A stretch of 64,000 nt of DNA from Bin5 sp965200615 (GTDB taxonomy: Bacteria; Chloroflexota; Anaerolineae; Caldilineales; Caldilineaceae). Within the stretch, counting starts at the first letter, position 1. Each line of letters starts with the position of its first letter. The stretch spans positions 2,790,001 through 2,854,000 of the forward strand of contig OZ241377.1 of assembly GCA_965200615.1 (NCBI GenBank), written 5' to 3'. Positions 7,848 to 16,693 of the stretch are shown piece after piece. Made by a program: the position numbers and the translations under genes. The notes beneath the pieces were generated by a model. It was not told the DNA's origin and did not search any database. It saw only the letters and a program-made list of their open reading frames with translations.

Positions 7848-7875
7848 ACTGAAAACCGACGGCTAAAAACTAAAG
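7848..7875. repeat. Heptad tandem repeat locus 2
   Basis: Four in-phase 7-bp units beginning ACTGAAA and ending ACTAAAG, located beside the miniature element. Confidence 0.6.
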
Positions 7876-7885
7876 GGGGTAAGTA

Positions 7886-7991
7886 ATGTAAGTTCAATAT
7901 GAAACCACGACTATTCGTGTCAACAACAGATCAGAAGCATTGCCTTTGCTTACGAAATACGCAAATTCTAGGTTTCAATTGGGATCTACAT
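7886..7991 (-). mobile_element. 106-bp miniature element (MITE) related to the IS630 element
   Basis: Flanked by TA at 7884-7885 and 7992-7993. Its right end, read inward, is ATGTAGATCCCAATTGA, identical to the left end of the IS630 element at 5528. Its left end ATGTAAGTTCAATATGA matches that element's right end at nearly every position. It has no coding capacity, so it is a non-autonomous derivative in the opposite orientation, which the nearby transposase could mobilise. Its last base completes the TAA stop of the S1 gene. Confidence 0.75.
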
Positions 7992-9412
7992 TAGGTCCTT
8001 TCCTCCCCTTCCCCGACTTCCGGGGTCGAATCCGCATCGGTCTCTTCCGTTGCCTCCGAGTCAGCCATCTCGTCCGCCGGCGCCTCTGACTCCGGCGCGT
8101 CAACGGCTTCTTCAGCTACTGCCGCCTCCGGCTCGTCAACCGCCGTTTCTGCTTCAGCTGTCGCCTCTTCCGGCTCCTCAGCCGCGTCGTTCTCAAAGCT
8201 CTCCGCCTCCGCCTCCAGCAGCGCCTGCCCCACAATTTCGTCGGCCTGCCTTCGGCTCAAGCCAATGCGCTGTCGGTCCGGGTGGATGCGCAAAATCTTC
8301 ACCGGAATCCTGTCACCGCTGCTGACCATCTTGAGTGGCTCAGCAACTGTGATATCTGCCAGTTCACTGATATGGATCAACCCTTCGATCCCAGGCTCAA
8401 GTTGAGCGAATGCGCCAAAATCGATCACCCGCGTAACCGTGACCAGTATCGTGTCATTCACCCTATAGCGCTCTTCAATGCTCTCCCAGGGATTCGACAG
8501 CAATCGTTTGCGGCTCAGCGCGATACGGCTCCGTTCCGGGTCCAGGCGGAGAACCTCGACCTGAATGCGCTCGCCCACTTTCAAAACGTCGCGCGGGTGG
8601 CTGACCGGAGTCCAGCCGATCTCGCTGACGTGCAGCAGCCCGTCCGCGCCGCCGATATCAACGAATGCGCCAAATGGGCGCAGGCTGCGCACTTCACCAT
8701 CAATGACTGCGCCGACCTCCAACTCTTCAAACAGCTGTGCTTTGCGCCCGGCGCGGTACTCGCGTTCCGCCAGGCGGTAGGAGAGCACAAGGCGGCGCCG
8801 CTGCCGTTCCACTTCTATGACCTTGACGGGCAGATCCTGGCCCACAATCTGTTGCAACCGCTCGTTGCGCTGCTCTTCGTTCATATTGCGGGGCAGTCCC
8901 ACGACATGTGAAGCCGGAATGAATCCCCGCAAATGGTCGAAATCTGCCAGCAGACCACCCTTATTGAAGCCCACTACCTTCCGGACCGTGATCTCACCGC
9001 TCTCAAGCATCTTTTCCGCTACCAGCCAGTCTTTTTTCTGCAATGCGTCTGCAATGCTCAAAACCAACATTCCTTCGCTGGTTGTAAGCTTGCTCACCAC
9101 GACGGGGACCGTCTCACCTTCCCGCACCGTGTCCACATATTCTTCTTCGAGTCGATTCAGGTCCGACTGGGGTACAATACCGTCTCGCTTGGCGCCAATG
9201 TTGACCAGCAATTCATTCGACCGTACCTCTACAACGATGCCTTCTCGAAGATCGCCTCGTTCCGGCAAACTGAGGTCCTCCTCTTCTGCGAGGTACTGCT
9301 CAAAAAGCATCTCGTCGGCCTGCTGCTCCTGACTGGCCTCTGGCTCTGGATCGGTTTGCTCAACTTCGGTGTTTTCGGCCTCGTCGCCTAGCTTCTCTGA
9401 CTCTGACATCAT
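7991..9412 (-). CDS. rpsA: S1 RNA-binding domain protein (ribosomal protein bS1-like)
   Basis: Four S1/OB-fold domains are visible at about residues 55-121, 139-210, 231-302 and 317-387, numbered from ATG 9412. The clearest are RPFGAFVDIGGADGLLHVSEIGW and IDFGAFAQLEPGIEGLIHISEL. Bacterial bS1 helps mRNA bind the 30S subunit; four-domain versions are common outside Proteobacteria. A long acidic tail (EEPEEATAEAE...) of about 80 residues follows. ATG 9412 has AGGTGG eight bases upstream; an ATG at 9469 lacks such a site. The TAA stop is built from a TA duplication and the first base of a miniature element, so the tail may once have been longer. A strong promoter lies at 9523-9551. Confidence 0.88.
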   Translation of the reverse strand: MMSESEKLGDEAENTEVEQTDPEPEASQEQQADEMLFEQYLAEEEDLSLPERGDLREGIVVEVRSNELLVNIGAKRDGIVPQSDLNRLEEEYVDTVREGETVPVVVSKLTTSEGMLVLSIADALQKKDWLVAEKMLESGEITVRKVVGFNKGGLLADFDHLRGFIPASHVVGLPRNMNEEQRNERLQQIVGQDLPVKVIEVERQRRRLVLSYRLAEREYRAGRKAQLFEELEVGAVIDGEVRSLRPFGAFVDIGGADGLLHVSEIGWTPVSHPRDVLKVGERIQVEVLRLDPERSRIALSRKRLLSNPWESIEERYRVNDTILVTVTRVIDFGAFAQLEPGIEGLIHISELADITVAEPLKMVSSGDRIPVKILRIHPDRQRIGLSRRQADEIVGQALLEAEAESFENDAAEEPEEATAEAETAVDEPEAAVAEEAVDAPESEAPADEMADSEATEETDADSTPEVGEGEERT

Positions 9413-9522
9413 AGATCTGCCCACCTGTGGTTTGCGTAGTTGTTCGCAAGAAGTTTTGGCTGCCGACATGGCAGGCCAAAACCCCAGGCCACCTTAGACT
9501 GCCCTGTCTACCTATATCCCTC

Positions 9523-9551
9523 CATTATAACAACCTGTTCAGGTGCAGTCA
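9523..9551 (-). promoter_or_regulatory. Strong sigma-70-type promoter of the S1 gene
   Basis: On the minus strand TTGACT (9551-9546) and TATAAT (9528-9523) are exactly 17 bp apart. The spacer contains ACCTG-AA-CAGGT, an inverted repeat that could be an operator. Confidence 0.72.
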
Positions 9552-9805
9552 AGCACGAAAAATTTTGCCAGGTGCTTCTCAGATGCTGAAATCTTTACGG
9601 GAAGATCCAGGCGCGGAGAACCTGCCCGAACACCATCTGACACCGATTCGAGCAATGCAATGATATCCAATTCTGTAGATCGGTCTGCGAGTCGAATGTT
9701 GCAGTAAATCGACGGGGCGCCCAAAGTGCGTCTGACAGGCGCCCGCTGGCTTTCCATCTATGGATTCGACCCGGATCGGGCGGCCGTGCAGTTCATCCGT
9801 AATCG
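9552..9805. other. Intergenic region without recognised gene
   Basis: No credible coding frame. A GGGCGCC/GGCGCCC inverted repeat at 9715-9721 and 9738-9744 has no following T-tract. The downstream end of the DUF4129 gene group falls here. Confidence 0.5.
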
Positions 9806-11458
9806 CTATTTGGCCTTAGGGGCGTTCTGCCCTTCCTCGCCAGAACCCGGCTGCTCTTCCTGTAAACCCGCAAGCGCGCTCCGTATCTGGGTCCACGCCC
9901 GCTTCAACAGGGGAACGGCAGTTGCCTCCGTGCCCTGACGGGCAAATTCAATTTTCACAAAGCCGTCTGTCAGACGCGCCACCGCCGCCGCGTCCTCGCT
10001 CTCAATCTGAGTCCTCAAACGCGCCTGAAAACTGTACGGCGTTTCCCCTGGCCGCCGCCGCATGCCGTGCTCCGCCGCGCTCTCCAGCGTCGAAACATAG
10101 AAATACCGTACCTGCTCATCCGGCGGCAAACGGCCCAGCATCAACTCATCCAGCCAGCGGCGCACTCGCGAGCGGCCCGCCTTGCCACTCTCCTCCTCTT
10201 CCGGCGACAATCTCCTCGTGCGCCATTCGTTGAACGCATCGCCAATCTGCTTCCAACCGCGCAAGAACTCACGCAGCCAGGCCAGTATCAGCTGGAAGTT
10301 CACGCCCCGCCCCTGGAGATAGACATAGGTCGCGTATCCAAGCAGAAGCGCAATGATGATCCAAAAGACCGTACCCCCCAGCCACGGCGGCGCCTCCGCC
10401 GGCTGTACCTGCTCGATCTGCGGCGAAGCAATCTCCGGCCGCTCGCGCGCCGGCTCCTCGAGAATCTCGTCGTCGCTGCCAAACAGAAGGGCGATCAGCC
10501 CCATTATCAGGCCCAGGAGCAGGTAGACCGCTCCCGATATAGCCCGGATAGCCAGACCCATTAGCTGGGCCAGCCGGAACGTCCCACCAAGAGGCATCAG
10601 AAAGGCCGCCGCCGCCACAACCAGCAGCAAGCCACATGCATAGAAGGGCCAGTTTCGCACGATTGTGGATTCGCTCGGCAGCTTTGCCAGCTGCCATCTC
10701 GCCCGCAGCGCCGCCAGATGCCCGAACGTCAGCAGCAGAAGGCCCAGCACAAAATAGACGATCGCGGCCCCGATGACGCCGCCCGCAATGTCCTGGCGCA
10801 CCAGAGCAAAGAATCCGTTCGAGCCCATCCCCACCTGGCTGGCCGCCGTCAGCACGATCAGCAGCATGCCCCCTATTGCCCAGCGTTCACTGAATCGGCG
10901 CACCAGCGCCCCTCGGTCACTCTGTATGCGATGATCGTCGCCGCTGACCGGCCTCGAAGCCGCCTCCAGATCGGCAAGCTCATCCGCCTGCAGGCCCATT
11001 GCCAGAAAGTCGTTTGTCACCAGTACGGCCATGCCCCAGGCGATCAGGATGAACAGCCCGTTGATGATGAACTTGAGCGTAAGAAAAACGCCGAACGGCT
11101 GTAGCACCATCGCTGCCGGCGCCGGCCATCCCTCGACCGTCGCCCACAGCGCGATCCGGGCCACAAACAGGATCAACCCCAGCTCCGAAAGACGAAAGGT
11201 CGCCGAACGTCGCTGTCGTTGCTCCGGACGCACCAGCATCGTCGTCGTATACCCGCCCACCAGCGCCGCCCCAATCGACGTAATTCGCAGGATATTGATG
11301 TAGGCTGCCGGGAGCCCCGGCCCAATATGGCGGACGAATGAAGTCAGCGCCACCAGCAGGCAGCCGACCAACGCCGCGATGACCGCCGGACGCAGCAAAG
11401 AGTCCTGCCAAGCATGGTCGAAACCCGGATGATGTTGGGAGCTCTCTATCTCTGCCAT
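9806..11458 (-). CDS. Multi-pass membrane protein with C-terminal DUF4129
   Basis: A 550-residue protein with about nine hydrophobic segments between residues 25 and 395 (for example VIAALVGCLLVALTSFV, VIGAAIVYFVLGLLLL and FWIIIALLLGYATYVYL). A cytoplasmic C-terminal region follows (RVRRWLDELMLGRLPPDEQVRYFYVSTLESAAEHGMRR...ETPYSFQARL) that matches DUF4129. This domain is often fused to or adjacent to transglutaminase-like proteins in MoxR-DUF58 clusters. The gene is downstream of moxR and the DUF58 gene on the same strand, with 145 bp containing a heptad repeat before it. Role is unknown; cell-envelope protein assembly or turnover is inferred from cluster type. Confidence 0.75.
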   Translation of the reverse strand: MAEIESSQHHPGFDHAWQDSLLRPAVIAALVGCLLVALTSFVRHIGPGLPAAYINILRITSIGAALVGGYTTTMLVRPEQRQRRSATFRLSELGLILFVARIALWATVEGWPAPAAMVLQPFGVFLTLKFIINGLFILIAWGMAVLVTNDFLAMGLQADELADLEAASRPVSGDDHRIQSDRGALVRRFSERWAIGGMLLIVLTAASQVGMGSNGFFALVRQDIAGGVIGAAIVYFVLGLLLLTFGHLAALRARWQLAKLPSESTIVRNWPFYACGLLLVVAAAAFLMPLGGTFRLAQLMGLAIRAISGAVYLLLGLIMGLIALLFGSDDEILEEPARERPEIASPQIEQVQPAEAPPWLGGTVFWIIIALLLGYATYVYLQGRGVNFQLILAWLREFLRGWKQIGDAFNEWRTRRLSPEEEESGKAGRSRVRRWLDELMLGRLPPDEQVRYFYVSTLESAAEHGMRRRPGETPYSFQARLRTQIESEDAAAVARLTDGFVKIEFARQGTEATAVPLLKRAWTQIRSALAGLQEEQPGSGEEGQNAPKAK

Positions 11459-11573
11459 CTTCCCTGTGTCAAAAGCAAATTTAATTTGCTACCATGGAGC
11501 CTTCACGCCGGCTTCACTCCGATAGTCTCCTGGCTCAGCCCAAATCATTCATCGAGAGACCAAGTCGCATAGC

Positions 11574-11601
11574 CACTTCTAACCGATCACTGACCACTGC
11601 T
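11574..11601. repeat. Heptad tandem repeat locus 3
   Basis: Four in-phase 7-bp units (CACTTCT to CACTGCT), ending 2 bp from the stop codon of the DUF58 gene. Confidence 0.75.
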
Positions 11602-11603
11602 AT

Positions 11604-12878
11604 TTACCCCTGCAGTTTCAGCAAATCCGATTCCCAGATCGTCTGATGGGACGTAATGCCCAGCGCCTCAGCCTGTTCCTGCACGCGCTTGAACTGCGGC
11701 TGCAACGTGCATACCAAAGCATAGACGTTGAGACCGCGCCGGTACATGCCATGCAACACCCAGACCAGGTTCTCCGTCAGGCGCGGCGTCACCACGACCA
11801 GCGTAGACCCCCAGCTCAGATGCGCCACCCGCCCCGGCAGCCACGTCGGCAGCGCAATCGGCGAGCTCCATTCCTCCTCACCAGCGCTTTCGGCCAGCGC
11901 CCCCACAGGCGCCCTGCCATTCCGGTTCGCCGACTCTTCCTCCGCCTGGCGCATGTCCCGCAACTGGATGCGCGCCAGGATCTCAAGAATCCCCATCAAA
12001 TGGCCGCGTCCGTTTCGGGAGGGAACGGCCAGCACCTCTGCGCCTGAACGGGGATCCTCCCCGTTGCTGAGAAACCCGACCTCCTGTCTCTGCTCCGCCA
12101 CATGACTGGCCACAGACGCCGCCAGCACCACCGCCCATTCACTTCCGCTGTACTCCTCCCTATAGGGGAAGGCGCTGCGGTCCAGGTCGAGTACTACCGT
12201 CGTGCTCAACGCCATCGAAGGCTGGAACTTCTTCACCAGCAGCGTGTCCTCGTGCGCGCTGGCCCGCCAGTGGATGTTGCGCATGCTGTCGCCGCTCTCG
12301 TAGGGGCGGACGCCCGCCATACGAGTCGGGTCCTGGTAGAGGCGGTGCGGGCTACGCATATCTCCGAACGGCAACAGGCTGGGCAGACCCAGATCCGCCA
12401 GAGAGTAGACCTTGGGGTAGACCGTCAGCAGGTGAGCGCTTGTCTCCTGCCAGGAGGATTCGGCGAATCCAAACAAGTCGCCGGTCTGAAGATTGAGCGG
12501 CCCGATCTCATAGTAGCCGCGGCGGTGGCAGTGCAATGCAAACTGGCGCCTGGTCAGCGAACGGCCGCCCACGCTGATCACAGTGCTGTACTGCTCGACC
12601 GCTCTCAGGTCGATCGGGACGTTCTCCTGGAGCCGCAGCCAGGGGATCGGCAGGCGGCTGCGGTTTTGAAAATTGATATCGCTGTGGATTCTTTCGCCGG
12701 CAAATGCTTTGGCCGGAACCCGTCGCGATACGTTCAAGTTGCGTAGACTGCGCCGGGTCCACCAATGACTGATCAGCCAGACGCCCCCCACCACGTAGAA
12801 GACGTAGTAAATCCAGTCCATTCGCAGAAAGACTGCGAATGCGAACAGAAAGAGAAGCAGAAAGAAGAGATCGAACAA
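11604..12878 (-). CDS. DUF58 domain protein
   Basis: The N-terminus has two hydrophobic segments (LFDLFFLLLFLFAFAVFL and WIYYVFYVVGGVWLI), followed by the beta-rich domain usual in this family. The DUF58 signature YESGDSMRNIHWRASAHEDTLLVKKF lies in the central part, before a vWA-like region beginning STTVVLDLD. DUF58 proteins accompany MoxR ATPases. The TTG at 12878, four bases after the moxR stop, gives 424 residues with both membrane segments; ATG 12821 is an alternative that loses the first one. A much longer upstream frame overlaps moxR and is not believed. The gene ends beside a heptad repeat. Confidence 0.82.
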   Translation of the reverse strand: MFDLFFLLLFLFAFAVFLRMDWIYYVFYVVGGVWLISHWWTRRSLRNLNVSRRVPAKAFAGERIHSDINFQNRSRLPIPWLRLQENVPIDLRAVEQYSTVISVGGRSLTRRQFALHCHRRGYYEIGPLNLQTGDLFGFAESSWQETSAHLLTVYPKVYSLADLGLPSLLPFGDMRSPHRLYQDPTRMAGVRPYESGDSMRNIHWRASAHEDTLLVKKFQPSMALSTTVVLDLDRSAFPYREEYSGSEWAVVLAASVASHVAEQRQEVGFLSNGEDPRSGAEVLAVPSRNGRGHLMGILEILARIQLRDMRQAEEESANRNGRAPVGALAESAGEEEWSSPIALPTWLPGRVAHLSWGSTLVVVTPRLTENLVWVLHGMYRRGLNVYALVCTLQPQFKRVQEQAEALGITSHQTIWESDLLKLQG

Positions 12879-12882
12879 CTGT

Positions 12883-13869
12883 CTATTCCTGTCCCTCAGT
12901 AACGGGGCCCCCGGCCCAGTCCTCCGTTGCGTCGCCCAAATTGAGTGCGGTCTCTTCCAGCAGTTCGGTGATGATCTGTTCGGCCGTGCGTCCTCGCAGC
13001 GCCGCGTCCGAGCGTACGATGCAACGATGCGGTAAGGCCAGCGGCGCCAGCGCTTGCACGTCGTCCGGCAGCGCGTAATCCCGGCCCCGTAACGCCGCCC
13101 TCGCCTGCGCGCCGCGATAAAGCGCCAGCGAACCGCGCGGGCTCGCGCCCAACGCCAAGTCCCCGTGGGTGCGCGTTGCCTGGACCAGCCCCACAATGTA
13201 GTCGCGGATGCTGTCCGCCACCGTCACGTCCCATATCTGTTCCGCCAGCTCAGGCAGCCTGTGCCCGTCGACAACCGCCTCCAGCGTCTCGATCGGATGC
13301 CGGTGTCCCAAACTGACCAGCATCTCACCCTCCTCCTCACCCGACAGGTAGCCCAGGTTCAGCTTAAATAGAAACCGGTCCAACTGGGCCTCCGGCAGGG
13401 GGAAAGTACCTTCATATTCCACCGGGTTCTGGGTGGCAATCACCATAAACGGCCGCGGCAGCGGACGGGTCAGTCCATCGGCCGTGATCTGCCGTTCACC
13501 CATACACTCCAACAGTGCGGCCTGCGTACGCGGCGTCGCCCGGTTTATCTCGTCCGCCAGCAAAATATGGGTAAACGCGGGGCCGGCGATAAACTGGAAC
13601 TGCCGCGTCTCCTGGTTGAAAATGCTCGTGCCCGTGATATCGCTGGGAAGAAGGTCAGGCGTGCACTGCAGACGACGGAATTCCACGCCCAGGCTCAGGG
13701 AAAGCGCCCGCGCCATCATCGTCTTGCCAACGCCAGGCACATCCTCAAGCAGAACGTGACCTTCACACAGCAACGCAATCAGCAGATGCTCGATCACCAC
13801 CTCCTTGCCTACGATCACATCGCCGACATTATTCATGACTCCGCGCGAGAAATCCTGTGCACTCTCCAT
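12883..13869 (-). CDS. MoxR family AAA+ ATPase
   Basis: A 328-residue AAA+ protein with Walker A (GVGKT, 46-50), Walker B (LLADE, 103-107), the MoxR-typical EINRATPRTQAALLECMGE and the sensor-1 region ATQNP (145-149). MoxR ATPases act as chaperones or maturation factors, usually with DUF58 and vWA proteins. It is the first gene of a minus-strand cluster moxR-DUF58-DUF4129. The length is normal and all ATPase motifs are intact. No clear promoter was identified upstream. Confidence 0.92.
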   Translation of the reverse strand: MESAQDFSRGVMNNVGDVIVGKEVVIEHLLIALLCEGHVLLEDVPGVGKTMMARALSLSLGVEFRRLQCTPDLLPSDITGTSIFNQETRQFQFIAGPAFTHILLADEINRATPRTQAALLECMGERQITADGLTRPLPRPFMVIATQNPVEYEGTFPLPEAQLDRFLFKLNLGYLSGEEEGEMLVSLGHRHPIETLEAVVDGHRLPELAEQIWDVTVADSIRDYIVGLVQATRTHGDLALGASPRGSLALYRGAQARAALRGRDYALPDDVQALAPLALPHRCIVRSDAALRGRTAEQIITELLEETALNLGDATEDWAGGPVTEGQE

Positions 13870-14144
13870 GCAACGCCTCTATCGGTGGTACGGGGTGGGC
13901 CTCATCATCGCGCCGGTCCGGCGCGTCATGCGCTGCCTCACAACCGGAGAACACGCGCAAAGACGCGGACAACCGGCGCGCAGTTTGGATTCTGATGGGC
14001 GCACAATATCCGCCGATTGTACATCACTCCCCTGAATACGGCGAACTTGCTGCCCGTCAAATAGGCCCGGCCGACAATTCCGCCCGCGCCGCGCCGAGTT
14101 GACAAAGCAAAGTGTGCGGCAACCGCAGAATCGGCTGATTTCTT
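13870..14144. other. Intergenic region between moxR and tRNA-Arg
   Basis: No convincing gene. A possible minus-strand -10 (TACAAT near 14018) could serve moxR, but its -35 is poor. Short frames here lack ribosome-binding sites. Confidence 0.4.
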
Positions 14145-14172
14145 TGACCTGACAGGAGCTTTATGCTATCGT
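14145..14172 (+). promoter_or_regulatory. Promoter of tRNA-Arg
   Basis: TTGACC (14145-14150) and TATCGT (14167-14172) are 16 bp apart with TGC directly before the -10. The start would fall about 18 bases before the tRNA. Confidence 0.6.
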
Positions 14173-14196
14173 CTTCTAGCGTGCGCAGCGTTTTCT

Positions 14197-14269
14197 GCCC
14201 CCGTAGCTCAGAGGATAGAGCAGAGGTTTCCTAAACCTTTGGCCGTAGGTTCGACTCCTACCGGGGGCG
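14197..14269 (+). tRNA. tRNA-Arg (anticodon CCT)
   Basis: A full cloverleaf is visible: acceptor stem GCCCCCG (14197-14203) with CGGGGGC (14262-14268), D stem GCTC/GAGC, anticodon loop TTCCTAA with anticodon CCT, and T arm GTAGG-TTCGACT-CCTAC. The discriminator is G and the 3' CCA is not encoded. It reads AGG arginine codons. It stands alone with its own promoter. Confidence 0.95.
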
Positions 14270-14368
14270 CTCTCCTTTACAACAATCCGAGGATACCGGC
14301 AACTTCAGCGCGACGGGAGTTGCGTCTGCGAATCCCGCCTCGCGCCGCCTGCCTCTTGAGGGGAACTG

Positions 14369-15847
14369 CTAAGCTTGTGTCGTGAGTGGATACAAATCGC
14401 GGCCGAGACGCCGGAAAGGCAGGTCGCGCAGACTGTGGACGCTCGGCTCGGCCACAACGTGGATCGCGCCCGCCCAGGACTCGAATCCGGCGCGAAAATG
14501 CGTGCTCGATTTTACGCAAATGTACCGCATCTGCCGCGGATCCAGGTCCAGCGTCCGCGCCAAGGCCGTATCGAAGGGCTGTTCCCGCCCGCTCACCAGC
14601 AACACGTGGATCCCATCCTGAACAACGTGCGCCGACGGGCCCATGTTCCCGCTCAGCCCCGCATACATCGGCCCGTCGTACCGAAATGCCCCGTCAGACA
14701 GCGCCGCAACCTCCACCTCCATCGACACCGGATCTCCCTGCAACGGCGATGACTTGGCGCCCACCTCCAAGGCCAGCCGGGCGCCAACGCCAGCCTCGTG
14801 ACAGAGCGCAACGGCCTCAGGGTCGACAATGTAGAGCACGCAAGCGTCCTCTAACTGCATGTCGATAAATGTTTGCAACACGCCCGTACTGTCGCCTGGC
14901 GAACCGCCGCCCGTGTTGTCTTGCATATCGGCCAGAATGATAGGGTAACGCCCGGCCGTATGGGCCTTTTCCAATGCCGCACGCGCCGGCAGCAGCTCCA
15001 GTTGCCACTCCTCCCGCCGCGCAAAAACCCACTCTCCCAACTGGTCGGCCTGTTCCTGGGCCAGCGTCTGGTCATTGTCGGTCACGATGTAGACCGAAGC
15101 GCCCATATCCGGTACGTCAGCCAGGAAAAAGCAGGTAGCGATCGAGCCGCACACGACACCCGGTAATGACTCGATCCGGTGCAACTCAGAGATCGCATCC
15201 CGCATCGGCGGGTGCGCGGTCACCTGGTTGAGCCCCCAAACCATCGGAATCTGGTGCAGAGCCATCGTCGGCCGCAGACCCTCGCGCACGATGCGCGCCA
15301 ACACATCCGCGCACTCGCGGCCGCGCGCCGACATGTCGACCTCCGGATAGCTCTCCCGACCGATCAGGACATCCGCCATCGCCACCATCTGCCGCGATAC
15401 ATTCGAGTGAATGTCGAGTTGCGCCAGCACCGGCACCTCCGGACCGACCGTCTCCCGCACGGCGGCCAGCAGGTGCCCCTCCGCATCCCCCAGACCATCG
15501 GGCGCGTCCAGGTTTCCGACCGACATCGAGCCGTGCAGCTCCAGCAGCACGCCGTCCAACGGCATCGCTTTCGCGATTCCGTCCAATATGCGGCCCAGCA
15601 GTTCGTCATACAGCGGCCGCGGCGTCGGCGCGCTCGGGTGAGGTTCCCCGAACAACGTCGGAATCAACTCAAAGTCGTGCGTTCTTGCGCCCTCGATAAA
15701 GCCGCCGATCGGCGTATTCGTCCCCGCAAACGTACTGAGGATCTCATCGCCCTCGAGCAGAAACCGCTCCCGATAGCTCTCAATCGTCGTCGGCACCGGC
15801 GTAAACGTACTGCTCTCATGACTGAGCCCCCCCGTCGCAACCCTCAT
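14369..15847 (-). CDS. M81 family metallopeptidase (MlrC-like)
   Basis: A 492-residue protein of the MlrC/DUF1485 family, named for a microcystin-degrading zinc peptidase. Features seen are the N-terminal GGLSHESSTF, LELHGSM at about 102-108, and the probable metal motif LDIHSN at 144-149. GRESYPEVDM follows, and further on comes DMQDNTGGGSPGDST. Most members lie in catabolic clusters of marine and soil bacteria and act on unknown small peptides or amides, so microcystin breakdown should not be assumed. Its neighbours on the same strand are an SDR, a glycosidase-like protein and a Gfo oxidoreductase. Confidence 0.88.
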   Translation of the reverse strand: MRVATGGLSHESSTFTPVPTTIESYRERFLLEGDEILSTFAGTNTPIGGFIEGARTHDFELIPTLFGEPHPSAPTPRPLYDELLGRILDGIAKAMPLDGVLLELHGSMSVGNLDAPDGLGDAEGHLLAAVRETVGPEVPVLAQLDIHSNVSRQMVAMADVLIGRESYPEVDMSARGRECADVLARIVREGLRPTMALHQIPMVWGLNQVTAHPPMRDAISELHRIESLPGVVCGSIATCFFLADVPDMGASVYIVTDNDQTLAQEQADQLGEWVFARREEWQLELLPARAALEKAHTAGRYPIILADMQDNTGGGSPGDSTGVLQTFIDMQLEDACVLYIVDPEAVALCHEAGVGARLALEVGAKSSPLQGDPVSMEVEVAALSDGAFRYDGPMYAGLSGNMGPSAHVVQDGIHVLLVSGREQPFDTALARTLDLDPRQMRYICVKSSTHFRAGFESWAGAIHVVAEPSVHSLRDLPFRRLGRDLYPLTTQA

Positions 15848-15888
15848 TCTGCGCTCCCATCCTGATCCCAGCTTCTCACACCGTACTT

Positions 15889-15903
15889 CTTACTGACTAC
15901 TGC
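15889..15903. repeat. Heptad tandem repeat locus 4
   Basis: Two units, TTACTGA and CTACTGC, on the plus strand. They overlap the end of the SDR gene and supply its final Gln codon and TAA stop. Confidence 0.55.
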
Positions 15904-16693
15904 CGTTATCCGGATCCGGCAACACGAGACCGTGCACAAATCCCCCGTCAACCCGCAATATCGAGCCAGTCGCGTAGTCGGCATCATCGCTGGCCAGGTA
16001 GGCCGCCGCCTTGCCAATATCCTCCGGCACGCCAATCCGCCCCCAGGGAATCCGCTTTCCGCCTTCCGCTATCTCCTCCTCGCTGTAAAAGCTGCGTTCC
16101 CCTGGCGTGTCGATCCAGCCGGGATTGATCACGTTGACATTGATCCGATCCCCGGCCAGTTCGGCTGCCATCGTGCGCCCCAGATGATTGATCGCCGCCT
16201 TCGACATGTTGTAAGCGCCGCTGCTGGGGAAGGCAATTTCTTCGTGCACCGAGCTGATGATCACAATCTTGCCCCGGCTGCGCCCCGTGAGCGGCTGCTT
16301 CAGCATCTGCTGCGCCGCCAGCTGGCACGTGTGAAAAACGCCGAACTGCGTGACCTCAAACGTGCGCATCACGTTCTCCCACTTCGCCTCCACCACCGGC
16401 TCGCGAATAGAGACCGCCGCATTGGCCACCGCCACGTCAATGCGCCCAAAGCGCTCGACCGCCCCCTCGATCATCGACGCAATCGCGTCGCGGTCGGAAA
16501 CGTCAGCCTGCCACACCAGCGCCTCACACCCCATCCGCCTGATCTCCTCGGCCGCGCTTTTGGCTTCAGCCTCGGATGTACGGTAGTTCACAACAACGTT
16601 CGCGCCCTCCTCCGCCAGGCACAGCGCGATGCCGCGACCGATGCCCAGCGACGCGCCGGTAACCAGAGCCGTCTTTCCTTCAAATCGTTTCAT
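15890..16693 (-). CDS. SDR family oxidoreductase
   Basis: A classical SDR of 267 residues: TGASLGIG (12-19), NAA in place of NNAG (91-93), S148, and Y161-x3-K165 in YNMSK. The C-terminal GSILRVDGGFVHG is typical of glucose 1-dehydrogenase and 3-oxoacyl-ACP reductase-like SDRs. NYRTS after strand 2 suggests NADP (inference). The last residues, NGSSQ and the TAA stop, are encoded by a heptad repeat (CAGTAGT CAGTAA on the minus strand), so the original C-terminus may have been different. It lies between the MlrC gene and a glycosidase-like gene and is probably co-transcribed. Confidence 0.88.
   Translation of the reverse strand: MKRFEGKTALVTGASLGIGRGIALCLAEEGANVVVNYRTSEAEAKSAAEEIRRMGCEALVWQADVSDRDAIASMIEGAVERFGRIDVAVANAAVSIREPVVEAKWENVMRTFEVTQFGVFHTCQLAAQQMLKQPLTGRSRGKIVIISSVHEEIAFPSSGAYNMSKAAINHLGRTMAAELAGDRINVNVINPGWIDTPGERSFYSEEEIAEGGKRIPWGRIGVPEDIGKAAAYLASDDADYATGSILRVDGGFVHGLVLPDPDNGSSQ

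Noticed and set aside
9715..9744. GGGCGCC/GGCGCCC inverted repeat as a terminator
   Set aside because: No T-tract on either strand and the core is self-complementary by itself, so it is weak evidence.
14369..15847. Microcystin degradation as the role of the MlrC-like peptidase
   Set aside because: Only family similarity is present; no mlrA, mlrB or mlrD neighbours are visible.
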